DNA of 49,968 nt from Actinocrinis puniceicyclus (GCF_018283645.1 NZ_JAGSXH010000040.1:1-49968), one strand, 5' to 3'; positions 24,355 through 34,127 are shown, counted from the first letter of the stretch. Translations and numbers: made by a program. Notes: generated by a model not told the origin, from the letters alone.

Positions 24355-26886
24355 TCAATCCTCTTTCTCGTGCCCGCGGCCGCCACGGTAGATCGACGCG
24401 GACATCCGCTCGCGCCGCTCACGCAACCGGGTCAGCGAGGACGAGGGCAGGATCGCGGCCCTGATCCGGTTCCCGCGCCCGGCGTGCTCGGCCAGCGCTG
24501 CCCGCAACGTACGCAGATCCCTGGGCAATGCCCGCAGCGCGGGCTGGTCGTACTGTGCGCTCTCGGCATATCGGGCGTGCTCGGTCAGCGTCGTCACTCG
24601 GCCGAACGCCGCCCGTGCCTCGTCGTCCATGCGCGCGGCCGCGGTCAGTCTGGACGCCGCCTGGCGCGGGGTGTCGCTGTCGACCCATGCGTAGCCGAGG
24701 TCGTCCGCGCACTCGCGCAGCTCCGCCCACGCAGCCAGGGCGACAATGGCCATCGGAGAGCGCTGCGTCCGCTCCTGCCGCCAGCGCCCGATGCCGGGCT
24801 GCTGCTGCGTCGGCTCCTCGCCCCGAGCGGCCCGGGCGAGATAGCGCTCGGCCTGCTTGACCAGGGTCCGGCGCTTGCGGCGGCGCCCAAGCCGGCCCAC
24901 CGCCGGGACCGCGGCCAGCGCCAGCAGCACCAGCAGTGCCAGCTTCGCGCCGACCTGCGCCGGGCTGCCGGTCAGGAACCAGCGTTCGAACCAGCGCGGG
25001 ATCACCCCGAACGGGCCCCAGGAGGCGAACTGCCGCGACCCGGCCAGCGGGCCGCCGTTGTCCGCGCCCTCGCAACCGCCGGAGATGCGCCGGACCTGAG
25101 CCGAGCACTGGCTGGCACTCGCGCTCGGATTCGCCGTCGGGTTCTGTGCCGACTGCGAAGGCAACGCGCTCGCGTGCAGCTGGCCCGGCGTGACGCGCGT
25201 CCAGCTCGGGGAGCTGCCCCGCCCTGAAGTCTGGATGCTGACCGTCGGCTCGAAGCGCAGCCAGCCGATTCCGTCGAAGTACAGCATGGGCCAAGCGTGC
25301 GCGTCGTGCGTGGTGACGACGTATGTTCCGTCCACCTGGGCGGTGCCCGGCGTGAAGCCGACGTCGACGACCGCCGGGATGCCCAGGGAACGGGCCATCG
25401 CGGCCATCGTGCCGGCGAACTGCTGGCAGAAACCCTTGTGGTTCTTGAGGAAGGTCTCGATCGAGTCGTTGCCGTCCCCGGCCGGCACCGACAGGCTGTA
25501 GGTGAAGTTCGCCAGGAACCAGTCCTGCAACTCCACCGCCTTCTCGTACGGGGTCGTGCCGCCCGCGGTGATCGTTCTGGCGGTGGCGCGCACGTCCGCC
25601 GGGAAGTCGGACGGGAGTTGGAGGTACCGGCCCAATGACGAGCTCAGCGGCCCGGTCGCAGCCTCCAGCTGTCCGCTGGTGGGTGCGACATCGGCGCTGA
25701 CAACCGCGTACCGCAGCCCGTTCCGGGAGCGTGCGGCCGAGTCACCGGGCACGATCTCAAGAGTGCTCGGGTCGTACAACGGCTGGGAGATGCCCGTGAC
25801 GGTCTCGGGTGCGTAGGGCACCGGGACCGCGCTGAAGGAGAAGTCCGCGATGACGGAGATCCGCGTCGTCACTTCCGTCTGCTTGATCCCTGCGGTGGTC
25901 AGGCCGGGAATGGTGACGCTCGCGGACTCCAGCGGGTTGCTCGGCACCGAGGCCGAGGTCCATTTCTCGCCGTCGAACTTGTCCAGGACCGACATCTGCA
26001 GGTAGTCGGAGCGAACTTGAGGCGAGCTGGTGGTGTAACGCAGCAGTGCCACGGGACTCGACGAAGTCAGCGACTTTCGGATGTTGACGGTCTGGTCGAT
26101 GCTGAACGTGCCCCCGCCTCCGGTCCCGTTGCCGCCGATCGTCTTGAACACGCCGGGCAGGGTCGGCACGAACCAGGGCAGCACCAAGGCGGCAGCCACA
26201 GCGGTGACGGTGATCTTGCGGGAAAGCGAGCTGTGCGGGTTGTTCACCGGTCCCGAAAGCTCGCCGGCCGTGTGTGTCGGGCCGCCGAGCGCCCGGCCCC
26301 AGCGGCTGAGCCGGTCGTGGCCCTCGGCGCTGACCAGCGACAGGTAGCCCGCGGCCGACACCGCGAACGCGAGCCAGCTCAGTCCGCCGGGTCGGCGCGT
26401 GGCCGGGATCAGGTAGACGGCGAGCAACGGCAGCCCGGCGAGCACGGCGCGGCGGAAGGTCACCGCGAGCGCGTCGATCAGGATCGCGAAGGCCGCGCAC
26501 ACGATGGCCAGGATCGTGGTGATGCCCGGGGTCGGGGCCGCGGGCGGAGCGTCGCGGCTGATGTCGGCCTGGCCCGCGGAGACCTGGTCGGCCAGCTCGC
26601 GCCATGCGCCGGGACCCGGGATGATCAGTGCGACGGCGTTGTCCGCGGCGCGCAGCAGGGTGAGCGCCAGCACGGCGGCGACCAATTGCGCCAGGATGAC
26701 CAGCGGGCGCGCGAGCCCGCCGGCGCGGGCGAGATAGCCGGCCGCTCCGGCCACCAGGATCAGTGCGAAGCAGACGAACAGCCACGGGCCGGTCTGCACC
26801 AGACGCGTCAGGCCGAGGGTCGCCGCGGCGGTGGCCACCCCGGCGGCGACGGTCAGGCGCAGCGGAGCACGGCCGGTCTTCGTCAT
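24355..26886 (-). CDS. TgpA-type membrane transglutaminase-like protein
   Basis: The 843-residue protein has an N-terminal membrane part (about 1-240, at least six segments, DUF3488-like), a large extracytoplasmic region, a transglutaminase core, a single membrane segment near 640-665 (LALLVLLALAAVPAVG) and a cytoplasmic C-terminal domain of about 180 residues. The catalytic Cys lies in HKGFCQQFAGTMAAMARSLG, the His in THDAHAWPMLYFDG, completing a Cys-His-Asp triad. It forms an operon with the DUF58 and MoxR genes upstream; the three are thought to act as a chaperone/membrane module. The start ATG lies 16 bp after the DUF58 stop, with GGGAG in between. Confidence 0.92.
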   Translation of the reverse strand: MTKTGRAPLRLTVAAGVATAAATLGLTRLVQTGPWLFVCFALILVAGAAGYLARAGGLARPLVILAQLVAAVLALTLLRAADNAVALIIPGPGAWRELADQVSAGQADISRDAPPAAPTPGITTILAIVCAAFAILIDALAVTFRRAVLAGLPLLAVYLIPATRRPGGLSWLAFAVSAAGYLSLVSAEGHDRLSRWGRALGGPTHTAGELSGPVNNPHSSLSRKITVTAVAAALVLPWFVPTLPGVFKTIGGNGTGGGGTFSIDQTVNIRKSLTSSSPVALLRYTTSSPQVRSDYLQMSVLDKFDGEKWTSASVPSNPLESASVTIPGLTTAGIKQTEVTTRISVIADFSFSAVPVPYAPETVTGISQPLYDPSTLEIVPGDSAARSRNGLRYAVVSADVAPTSGQLEAATGPLSSSLGRYLQLPSDFPADVRATARTITAGGTTPYEKAVELQDWFLANFTYSLSVPAGDGNDSIETFLKNHKGFCQQFAGTMAAMARSLGIPAVVDVGFTPGTAQVDGTYVVTTHDAHAWPMLYFDGIGWLRFEPTVSIQTSGRGSSPSWTRVTPGQLHASALPSQSAQNPTANPSASASQCSAQVRRISGGCEGADNGGPLAGSRQFASWGPFGVIPRWFERWFLTGSPAQVGAKLALLVLLALAAVPAVGRLGRRRKRRTLVKQAERYLARAARGEEPTQQQPGIGRWRQERTQRSPMAIVALAAWAELRECADDLGYAWVDSDTPRQAASRLTAAARMDDEARAAFGRVTTLTEHARYAESAQYDQPALRALPRDLRTLRAALAEHAGRGNRIRAAILPSSSLTRLRERRERMSASIYRGGRGHEKED

Positions 26887-26902
26887 CGTGCGGCTCCCGT
26901 CA

Positions 26903-28255
26903 TCACGCGCCTCCTGCGGTCTTCAGCCCGACCTCCCCGAGGGCGTCCGCGACGGCGCCGACGCCGACCACCGCGGCGGTGTGCCGGGACGCGACCCGCC
27001 ACAGGTCCGCGAAACGGTCGCCGGCGCGCGCGGTGACGACCTGCCAGCCTCCCGCCTCGAGCATTGCGGCGGCGTGCCGCTGGCCGTCCTCGAACCCGGG
27101 TGGAAGGGGGATCGCCGCCGCGCTGCCCGCCCAGGTCTGCGCGTCCAGCAGGAAGGCCACCGCGCTCGCGGTCACCGGCTTGGCCCGGGCCAGATCGGCC
27201 GCATCGTCGCCGGTCAAGGTTCCGAGAAAGGCGATGACCAGACTGTCCGCCCGGTCGTCCGCGGCCGCCTGACTGAGGCTCAGACCGACCGCATGGACCG
27301 GGCGCAGCACGGCGAGGGTGTCGAGGACCGCGTCCTGAGTGTCGGTCAGGATCGAGCCGGCGCCGTCACCGGTGCTCAAGTGCACCGTGTAACCGTTGTT
27401 GAGCAGGTGGATCGCGCTGCTCGCGGCCGCGGAGACGGCCCACTCCAGCGAGGCGGTCGGACCGGTCCCGCGGTGCGCGCCGGCGCGGTTGTCCAGCAGG
27501 ACCGTGCAGCGGCTGTGCCAGGTCTGTTCTTCACGGCGCACCATCATCTCGCCGTGGTGCGCCGTGGCCCGCCAGTGGATTCGCTTCAGTTCGTCGCCGT
27601 AGCGGTACTCGCGCACGCCGACGTCGTCCTCGCCCGCGGCTGCGGCGTGTGCGGCGTGGCCGTCGCCGTGCCCGGCCCATACGGTGCCCAGTGTGATCGC
27701 GGGCAGCTGCTCGACCTTCGGCGCGACCGTCAGCGTGTGCTGAGCGCTGAAGGACCGGGTCAGCTCGAACAGGCCGAGCGGGTCGGCGCTGCGCAGTGTC
27801 AGCGGTCCGAGCTGGTAGCGGCCGCGGCTGTCCGACCGCACCCGGTAGGCGACCCGGCGGCTGCCGCCCGGCTCGATGCGCCGCAGGATGAACCTCGGCC
27901 GGGACCCGAGCGTGTACGGCACCTGATCCTCGACCAGGAGCGGGCTGCTGGGCAGCCGCGCGGCGTTCTCCAGCCGCAGGTGCACGCGCGCCGGCGAGCC
28001 CACCGGCACCCGTGCCGGTTCCAGGCTCCGCCGGCAGGCGATCCGGTACCGCGAGGCCGAGGTGATCGCCGCGGCCGCGACCGGCAGCGCCACCAGCAGG
28101 ATGGCCACCCGCAGCAGCGGCCCGTAGCCGAGCAGGATCGCGCAGGCGGCCGAGGCGAGGCCCGCGGACAGGAAAGCCCGCCCGCGCGTGGTCAAGCCGG
28201 CCGAGAACGTGCGGAAGGTGCTGCGGACCTTCTTCGTCTGCGGGCGGGTGTTCAC
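26903..28255 (-). CDS. DUF58 domain membrane protein
   Basis: This 450-residue protein has two membrane segments near the N-terminus (about 25-70) followed by a beta-rich region. The DUF58 signature is GVREYRYGDELKRIHWRATA, then GEMMVRREEQ, and a von Willebrand A-like fold follows (TVLLDNRAG). It is the usual partner of MoxR ATPases. The genes are closely spaced: 13 bp after moxR and 16 bp before the transglutaminase gene. The C-terminus from about 300 is more variable. The exact role is not known. Confidence 0.9.
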   Translation of the reverse strand: MNTRPQTKKVRSTFRTFSAGLTTRGRAFLSAGLASAACAILLGYGPLLRVAILLVALPVAAAAITSASRYRIACRRSLEPARVPVGSPARVHLRLENAARLPSSPLLVEDQVPYTLGSRPRFILRRIEPGGSRRVAYRVRSDSRGRYQLGPLTLRSADPLGLFELTRSFSAQHTLTVAPKVEQLPAITLGTVWAGHGDGHAAHAAAAGEDDVGVREYRYGDELKRIHWRATAHHGEMMVRREEQTWHSRCTVLLDNRAGAHRGTGPTASLEWAVSAAASSAIHLLNNGYTVHLSTGDGAGSILTDTQDAVLDTLAVLRPVHAVGLSLSQAAADDRADSLVIAFLGTLTGDDAADLARAKPVTASAVAFLLDAQTWAGSAAAIPLPPGFEDGQRHAAAMLEAGGWQVVTARAGDRFADLWRVASRHTAAVVGVGAVADALGEVGLKTAGGA

Positions 28256-28268
28256 GGCCGGCTCCCCG

Positions 28269-29309
<1,041 letters not shown>

Positions 29310-29682
29310 CGGACCCTCCCCTCGTTCACGGCCGCGCCTTTCCGGCTGCCGTTGGGGTCATCTTGCCCGAAGGCGCGCGTGAATGTGCAACAGCTGGGAC
29401 AGGGCTTTCGAATTCGTCAGCGCAGTGAACCGCGCGGTGATCGGTTCCGTGGGATAGCGCCCTTTTCGAAAGTGCCCGGCGAACCGGCGGACGGCGGCGA
29501 AGTGGAGCACTCGGACGGCGTAGAGGGGGGTTTGTGGAGTAGAGTGGAGGGAAGTGGAGGACGTGCGGGATGGCGTCAAGGCGTAGTCACGCACTGCCCG
29601 TCCGCCATGTCCTGTGCGCAACTTCCGCTGACCGCCGTGCCCTGCGGCGCGGCGGGTCCGTCCCGGCCGGCAGGAGGCGCCG
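29310..29682. other. 373-bp divergent regulatory region between moxR and mraZ
   Basis: No gene is supported here. The half near mraZ carries the GTGGAG repeats described separately. The half near moxR contains TTGCAC and CAAGAT on the minus strand (29385-29390 and 29360-29365) with 19-bp spacing, a weak promoter candidate for the moxR operon. Confidence 0.5.
29502..29559 (+). promoter_or_regulatory. MraZ-type operator: phased GTGGAG boxes
   Basis: GTGGAG occurs at 29534, 29544 and 29554, exactly 10 bp apart, with a fourth copy at 29502. MraZ in other bacteria binds tandem short boxes with 10-bp periodicity in front of its own gene and represses the dcw operon. The location 124-181 bp before the mraZ ATG supports the same role here. 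The box sequence is inferred; binding was not shown. Confidence 0.7.
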
Positions 29683-30159
29683 ATGTTCCTCGGCACCTTC
29701 GTTCCGCGCCTGGACGACAAGGGCCGGCTGATCCTGCCGGCCCGGTTCCGCGAGGAGGCGGCCCGGATCGACGGAACGGAGCGGCTGGTGATCACCAAGG
29801 GGCAGGAGCGGTGCCTTTCGGTGTGGCCGGCCTCGGCGTTCGCCGAGGCGGCGGACCGGATCCGCCGCGCCTCCGCGACCGGTTCACTCGCCTCGCCCCG
29901 CGCGGTGCGCGACTACCTGCGGGTGCTCTACGCGGGCGCCAGCGAGCAGTCGTTCGACAAGCAGGGCCGCATCACCTTGCCGCCCGCGCTGCGCGAGTAC
30001 GCCGGCCTGACCCAGCAGGTCGCCGTCGTCGGCGCGGATACGCACTTCGAGCTTTGGGACGCGGCGGCCTGGGACCGCTACGTCGCCGAGAAGGAACCGG
30101 CCTTCGCCGACCTGGATCAGGACGACCTGTTCCGGGGGGTGGCGCCCGACCTGCCCTGA
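29683..30159 (+). CDS. mraZ: Transcriptional regulator MraZ
   Basis: MraZ is a ring-forming DNA-binding protein that autoregulates the division and cell wall cluster. The 158-residue protein contains two SpoVT/AbrB-like repeats, with DDKGRLILPARFREE at about 11-25 and DKQGRITLPPALREYAGL at about 93-110. The N-terminal MFLGTF and the spacing are typical. GGAGG lies 6 bp before the ATG. It is separated from rsmH by 255 bp containing a long hairpin, so mraZ may often be transcribed alone. Confidence 0.95.
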   Translation: MFLGTFVPRLDDKGRLILPARFREEAARIDGTERLVITKGQERCLSVWPASAFAEAADRIRRASATGSLASPRAVRDYLRVLYAGASEQSFDKQGRITLPPALREYAGLTQQVAVVGADTHFELWDAAAWDRYVAEKEPAFADLDQDDLFRGVAPDLP

Positions 30160-30181
30160 ACCGATGCGTCCAGGGCCGCGC

Positions 30182-30287
30182 GCCGCGGCCGTGGGCCTCC
30201 ACCCGCTCACCCGCGTTCTGAAGCCCCTTCCCCGGTTCCAGAGCGTTCGTGAGTACATCCGAGCGGGCGGGGACCCACGGCCGCGGC
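30182..30287 (+). terminator. Long hairpin between mraZ and rsmH (terminator or attenuator)
   Basis: GCCGCGGCCGTGGG (30182-30195) and CCCACGGCCGCGGC (30274-30287) pair perfectly over 14 bp. Inside, four further pairs and then CCCGCTC (30202-30208) with GAGCGGG (30261-30267) extend the stem to about 25 pairs with two mismatches. The 52-nt loop is unstructured by eye. CTTCTTCCCC follows. The stem starts 23 bp after the mraZ stop. Confidence 0.6.
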
Positions 30288-30401
30288 CTTCTTCCCCGGT
30301 ACCACTGTCCAGTGTCGCGCCCGTACCGCGTATCGCCGTGCTGCGCCGGCTGCGGTGTGTCGCGTGCGCTGCGACCGACCGCCGCCCGTGAGCTGCGGTG
30401 G

Positions 30402-30407
30402 GATACT
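30402..30407 (+). promoter_or_regulatory. -10-like hexamer of a probable leaderless rsmH transcript
   Basis: GATACT lies exactly 7 bp before the ATG at 30415. The A and final T of the TANNNT consensus are kept, while the first T is not. The 16 bases from 30403 to 30418 recur upstream of ftsL at 31634-31649. Confidence 0.45.
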
Positions 30408-30414
30408 GGCCGGC

Positions 30415-31515
30415 ATGGCACCTGACTCGGCGGCGGATGACGACACGGCTCGAAAGGGCGATACGGGCCGCATGCGCTCCGAGCCGCGGCAGGCGAGAGA
30501 GCCGGCCGCTGCGGAATCGGCGAGCCACGCCCCGGTCATGCTCGAACGCTGCGTCGAGACGCTGGTCCCGGCGGCCGTGGACGGCGCGGTCTTCGTCGAC
30601 GCGACCCTCGGCCTGGGCGGGCACAGCGAGGCACTGCTGCGCGCCTGTCCGGGAATCCGGCTGATCGGACTGGACCGCGACCCGCAGGCGTTAGCGCGTT
30701 CGAGTGAACGGCTGGCGCCGTTCGCGGACAGGATCGACCTCGTGCACGCCGTCTACGACGAACTGCCCGTGGTACTCGACCGGCTCGGGGTGCGGAGCAT
30801 CCACGGCATCCTCTTCGACCTCGGAGTCTCCTCGCTACAGCTCGACGTGCGCGAGCGCGGCTTCGCCTATGCCTTTGACGCGCCGCTGGACATGCGCATG
30901 GACCAGGACGCGCCGCTGTCCGCATACGAGGTCGTCAACACCTACCCGGTCGCCGAACTGGCTCGCGTCCTGCGCGAATACGGCGAGGAGCGCTTTTCCG
31001 GACGGATCGCCTCGGCGATCGTCGCGGCCAGGGCCAAGGAGCCGTTCACCACCACCGGTCCGCTGGCCGAACTGGTGCGTGACTCGATCCCGGCGGCTAC
31101 CCGGCGCACCGGCGGGCATCCGGCCAAGCGCACGTTCCAGGCGCTGCGCATCGAGGTCAACGCGGAACTGGCGGTCCTGCAGCGGGCGATTCCGGCGGCG
31201 ATCGACGCGCTGGCGGTCGGCGGGCGCATCGCCGTGCTCGCCTACCACTCGCTGGAGGACCGGTTGGTCAAGCGGGCGCTGGCGGCGGGAGCGGCTTCGA
31301 CCGCGCCGCCCGGCCTGCCGATCGCGCCGCCGGACACCGACCCGCTGCTGCGGCTGCTCACCCGGGGGTCACAGGAGCCGAGCGCGGCCGAGATCGCCGA
31401 GAACCCGCGCGCGGCTTCGGCGAAGTTCCGCGCCGCCGAACGGGTGCGCGAAGGGGCGGTGGCCCGCCGGCTGCGCGACACCGCAAGCCAGGATCGCAGA
31501 GCCCGTCGCTATTAG
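30415..31515 (+). CDS. rsmH: 16S rRNA (cytosine1402-N4)-methyltransferase
   Basis: RsmH (MraW) methylates N4 of C1402 in the decoding centre of 16S rRNA. The core begins with [15 protein letters not shown] and has the SAM motif [47 protein letters not shown] and [11 protein letters not shown]. From the ATG at 30415 it has 366 residues, including 38 variable ones before the core. An ATG at 30472 is the alternative and gives a more usual length. The upstream start is kept because of the -10-like box. It is separated from ftsL by 159 bp with a perfect palindrome. Confidence 0.95.
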   Translation: MAPDSAADDDTARKGDTGRMRSEPRQAREPAAAESASHAPVMLERCVETLVPAAVDGAVFVDATLGLGGHSEALLRACPGIRLIGLDRDPQALARSSERLAPFADRIDLVHAVYDELPVVLDRLGVRSIHGILFDLGVSSLQLDVRERGFAYAFDAPLDMRMDQDAPLSAYEVVNTYPVAELARVLREYGEERFSGRIASAIVAARAKEPFTTTGPLAELVRDSIPAATRRTGGHPAKRTFQALRIEVNAELAVLQRAIPAAIDALAVGGRIAVLAYHSLEDRLVKRALAAGAASTAPPGLPIAPPDTDPLLRLLTRGSQEPSAAEIAENPRAASAKFRAAERVREGAVARRLRDTASQDRRARRY

Positions 31516-31535
31516 AGCGTTAAGTTCGGTTTCGT

Positions 31536-31555
31536 GGCGGATCGGCCGATCCGCC
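31536..31555. terminator. Perfect 20-bp palindrome between rsmH and ftsL
   Basis: GGCGGATCGGCCGATCCGCC is fully self-complementary and begins 20 bp after the rsmH stop. It could form a cruciform or hairpin acting as a partial terminator, or be a protein-binding site. Confidence 0.45.
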
Positions 31556-31632
31556 CCTGGATCGGGCCGAAAATCCGCGAAGACCGGGCGGCATGTGCCG
31601 CGCCGTTACGCCTTCTCGCATCGGCCTTGCGG

Positions 31633-31638
31633 AATACT
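31633..31638 (+). promoter_or_regulatory. -10-like hexamer upstream of the ftsL leader ORF
   Basis: AATACT lies exactly 7 bp before the ATG at 31646. Together with the following bases it forms the same 16-base block that precedes rsmH. Confidence 0.4.
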
Positions 31639-31645
31639 GGCCGGC

Positions 31646-31678
31646 ATGGTTGCAGCACTGACGGGGGAGCGGCGGTGA
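31646..31678 (+). CDS. Ten-codon upstream ORF coupled to ftsL
   Basis: The ATG behind the -10-like box opens a frame of ten codons, MVAALTGERR, ending in the TGA at 31676-31678. That stop overlaps the ftsL GTG (31675-31677) as GTGA, the same 4-bp coupling used elsewhere in the cluster. GGGGGAG at 31662-31668 inside it can serve as the ftsL ribosome site. It could be a leaderless initiation device that delivers ribosomes to ftsL. The ORF is too short for family evidence. Confidence 0.3.
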   Translation: MVAALTGERR

Positions 31679-32232
31679 GCGCCGGGCCGCCGGAGGGTCC
31701 GCCCGACTCGATCCGCGGACGGGTGCGCCGGCCCGGCCGGGTGGGTCCGGTCGCGGTGATCGAGGGATTCGCGGGCCGCCGGTCGGTCGTTCCCTTCGCC
31801 ATCCTCGTGCTGTGCCTGCTGGCCGCCGGACTGGTGATCCTGCTGCTGCTCAACACCGCACTCGACCGCGGCGCCTTCCAGATCCAGGCCGCGCAGAAAC
31901 GGCGCTCCCAGCTGACGGACCGCCAGCAGGAACTCCAGCTGAGCCTCGCCGCACTCTCCGCGCCCGGGGCGCTGGCCTCGCAGGCCTCGGCACTCGGCCT
32001 GGTACCCAACCCGCGCCCGGCCTTCCTCAACCCGAGCAGCGGCGCCGTCCTGGGCGTGCCGACCCCCGCGCCGACCACGGCGGCGCCCTCGCCCTCGCCG
32101 TCGCCGTCGCCGTCAGCGACGCCCTCGGCCTCAGGCACCGCCTCGGCGACGGCCTCGCCCACCGCGCCCGCATCCGCATCCGCATCCGCATCCGCATCCG
32201 CATCCGCATCCGCGCCCGGGGCGCGCCCGTGA
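31675..32232 (+). CDS. ftsL: Cell division protein FtsL-like (septum formation initiator)
   Basis: This 185-residue bitopic protein has a 45-residue cytoplasmic part, one membrane segment (about 46-67, SVVPFAILVLCLLAAGLVIL) and a short coiled-coil-like region with AAQKRRSQLTDRQQELQLSL, followed by LASQASALGLVPNPRPAFL, as in actinobacterial FtsL. The last 65 residues are Pro/Ser/Ala/Thr-rich, ending in a run of Ala-Ser dipeptides. FtsL links FtsQ and FtsB/DivIC to FtsWI at the septum. The GTG start follows GGGGGAG and overlaps a short upstream ORF. The stop overlaps ftsI as GTGA. Confidence 0.88.
   Translation: MSAGPPEGPPDSIRGRVRRPGRVGPVAVIEGFAGRRSVVPFAILVLCLLAAGLVILLLLNTALDRGAFQIQAAQKRRSQLTDRQQELQLSLAALSAPGALASQASALGLVPNPRPAFLNPSSGAVLGVPTPAPTTAAPSPSPSPSPSATPSASGTASATASPTAPASASASASASASASAPGARP
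32170..32211 (+). repeat. Hexanucleotide tandem repeat (GCATCC)x7 inside ftsL
   Basis: Seven perfect copies of GCATCC run from 32170 to 32211 and encode alternating Ala and Ser near the C-terminus of FtsL. An imperfect CCGTCG run lies shortly upstream (about 32096-32114). Unit loss or gain keeps the frame. Confidence 0.95.
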
Positions 32233-34127
32233 GCCCCACACGCGACGGCGACCGCGGAAACGACGGACGCCGGGTACCGCCACGTCGAACTCCGCAGCAG
32301 TCCGCGAAGCCTCGTTCAAGTGTGCGGACACGGACCGAGAACCGCGTCAGCGCGCCGCCTGCCGCGGCCAAGCCGCTCCAGCTGGGTGACCCGCGCCGGC
32401 GGCTGCGCGTCGGGATGATCACGATGGCGTTCGTACTCTCCCTCTTCGGCGGCCGGCTCTTCCAGCTACAGGCCGTGGACGCGGTGAATTACGGCGCCAG
32501 CGCGGCTGCCGCCAGAACGCAGGACTACGTCCTGACCGCGACTCGCGGCGCCATACTGGACTCCGCCGGCCGGCCGCTGGCCGAATCGGTCGACGCCGTC
32601 GACATCACCGCGGACCCGGTGCAGGTCAGGAGTCTCAAGCAGGACCCGGCGGTGTACGCCTCCAAACTCGCCGCGCTGCTGGGCAATCCGCCCGGCAGCG
32701 TCGACGTGGGCAAGCTGCGCGCCAAGCTGTCCGACGTGACGACCCGTTACGTCCTGCTGGCCAAGCAGATCACCCCGCAGGTCTGGAATCAGGTCAAGGC
32801 CCTGGGTCTGTCCGGGGTCTACGGCGTACCCGACGCGAAGACCGTGTACCCGAGCGGACCGGTTGCCTCGAACCTGGTCGGCTTCATTGACGGCTCGGGC
32901 AAAGGCGCGGCCGGCCTGGAACGCGCCTACGACGGGTTGCTGGCGGGCAAGAACGGCCGCATCTCCTACCAGGCCGCCGACGGCGCCGAGATCCCGACCG
33001 CGGGCATCAACGAGCAGGCGCCCGTGCCCGGCACCTCGATCGAGACGACCATCGACGCCGCGATCCAGTGGGCCGCGCAGCGGACGATCGACGCGCAGGT
33101 CTCCGCCTCGAAGGCCGAGTCGGGCACGGTCGTGGTGATGGACCCGCGCACGGGCGCGATCCTGGCGCTGGCCACCTCGCCGAGCTACGACCAGACGAAC
33201 CTGTCCGCGGTGAACCCGGCCGACCTCGGCGACCGCGCGGTCTCCGAGGTCTACGAACCCGGTTCGGTCGCGAAGGTGATCACGATGGCTGCGGCCATCC
33301 AGCAGGGTGTGGCGAGCCCGACGACACGTGTGGTGGTGCCCGGCGCGATCCAACGCGAGGGAACCGTCTTCCACGACGACACCGCGCACGCCACCGAGCA
33401 CCTGACCCTCACCGGAGTGCTGGCCGAGTCGAGCAACATCGGCACCATCGAGACCACCGACACCTTCGGCCCGGACCGCGACCAGATCCTCTACCGTTAC
33501 CTGACCGAGTTCGGCTTCGGCCGGTACACCGGGCTGAACCTGCCCGGCGAGTCCGCCGGACTGCTCGCGCCCCCGTCGAAGTGGAGCGGCTCACAGCGCT
33601 ACACCATCCCCTTCGGCCAAGGCCTGTCTGTCAACGCGGTCCAGGCCACCAGCGTTTTCGCCACGATCGCCGACGCCGGGGCGCGTGTGACGCCCAACCT
33701 GGTCAAGGGCTACGTCGATACCGGCGGCCGTTTCACCGCCGCACCCGCCGCGTCACGCACCCAGGTCGTCTCGCCCGGCACCGCGCACGAGGTCGAACAG
33801 ATGATGGAGTCCGTGGTCTCCGAAAAGGGCACCGCGCCCGCCGCGAAGATCCCCGGCTACCGCGTCGCGGGCAAGACCGGCACCGCGAACCGCTTCGACA
33901 GCCGGTGCGGCGGCTACTGCGGCTACACCGCCTCGTTCATAGGGTTCGCACCCGCCGACGACCCGCAGTTGGTGGTCTCCGCGGTGATCCAGGACCCGAC
34001 CAGCGGCCCGTACTTCGGCGGCTCGATCGCCGCGCCGGTATTCCAGAAGGTGATGTCCTTCGCGCTGCAGAGCCTGGCGATCCCGCCCACCGGCACCAAA
34101 CCGCCGAACCTGCCGGTGCAGTGGTGA
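32229..34127 (+). CDS. ftsI: Peptidoglycan transpeptidase FtsI (class B PBP, PBP3-type)
   Basis: FtsI cross-links septal peptidoglycan together with FtsW. The 632-residue protein has a disordered basic N-terminus, a membrane segment at about 60-78, the PBP dimerisation domain and a transpeptidase domain. The active-site motifs are S346-V-A-K349 in EPGSVAKV, S401-S-N403 and K549-T-G551. RGAILDSAGRPLAESV is the conserved class B block. GGYCGYTASF contains one of two Cys near the end (C560 and C564). The GTG start overlaps the ftsL stop. A 176-bp gap separates it from murE. Confidence 0.95.
   Translation: MSPTRDGDRGNDGRRVPPRRTPQQSAKPRSSVRTRTENRVSAPPAAAKPLQLGDPRRRLRVGMITMAFVLSLFGGRLFQLQAVDAVNYGASAAAARTQDYVLTATRGAILDSAGRPLAESVDAVDITADPVQVRSLKQDPAVYASKLAALLGNPPGSVDVGKLRAKLSDVTTRYVLLAKQITPQVWNQVKALGLSGVYGVPDAKTVYPSGPVASNLVGFIDGSGKGAAGLERAYDGLLAGKNGRISYQAADGAEIPTAGINEQAPVPGTSIETTIDAAIQWAAQRTIDAQVSASKAESGTVVVMDPRTGAILALATSPSYDQTNLSAVNPADLGDRAVSEVYEPGSVAKVITMAAAIQQGVASPTTRVVVPGAIQREGTVFHDDTAHATEHLTLTGVLAESSNIGTIETTDTFGPDRDQILYRYLTEFGFGRYTGLNLPGESAGLLAPPSKWSGSQRYTIPFGQGLSVNAVQATSVFATIADAGARVTPNLVKGYVDTGGRFTAAPAASRTQVVSPGTAHEVEQMMESVVSEKGTAPAAKIPGYRVAGKTGTANRFDSRCGGYCGYTASFIGFAPADDPQLVVSAVIQDPTSGPYFGGSIAAPVFQKVMSFALQSLAIPPTGTKPPNLPVQW

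Noticed and set aside
32096-32214. A CRISPR-like short repeat array
   Set aside because: The repeats are contiguous 6-bp units without spacers inside ftsL, so they are a coding microsatellite.
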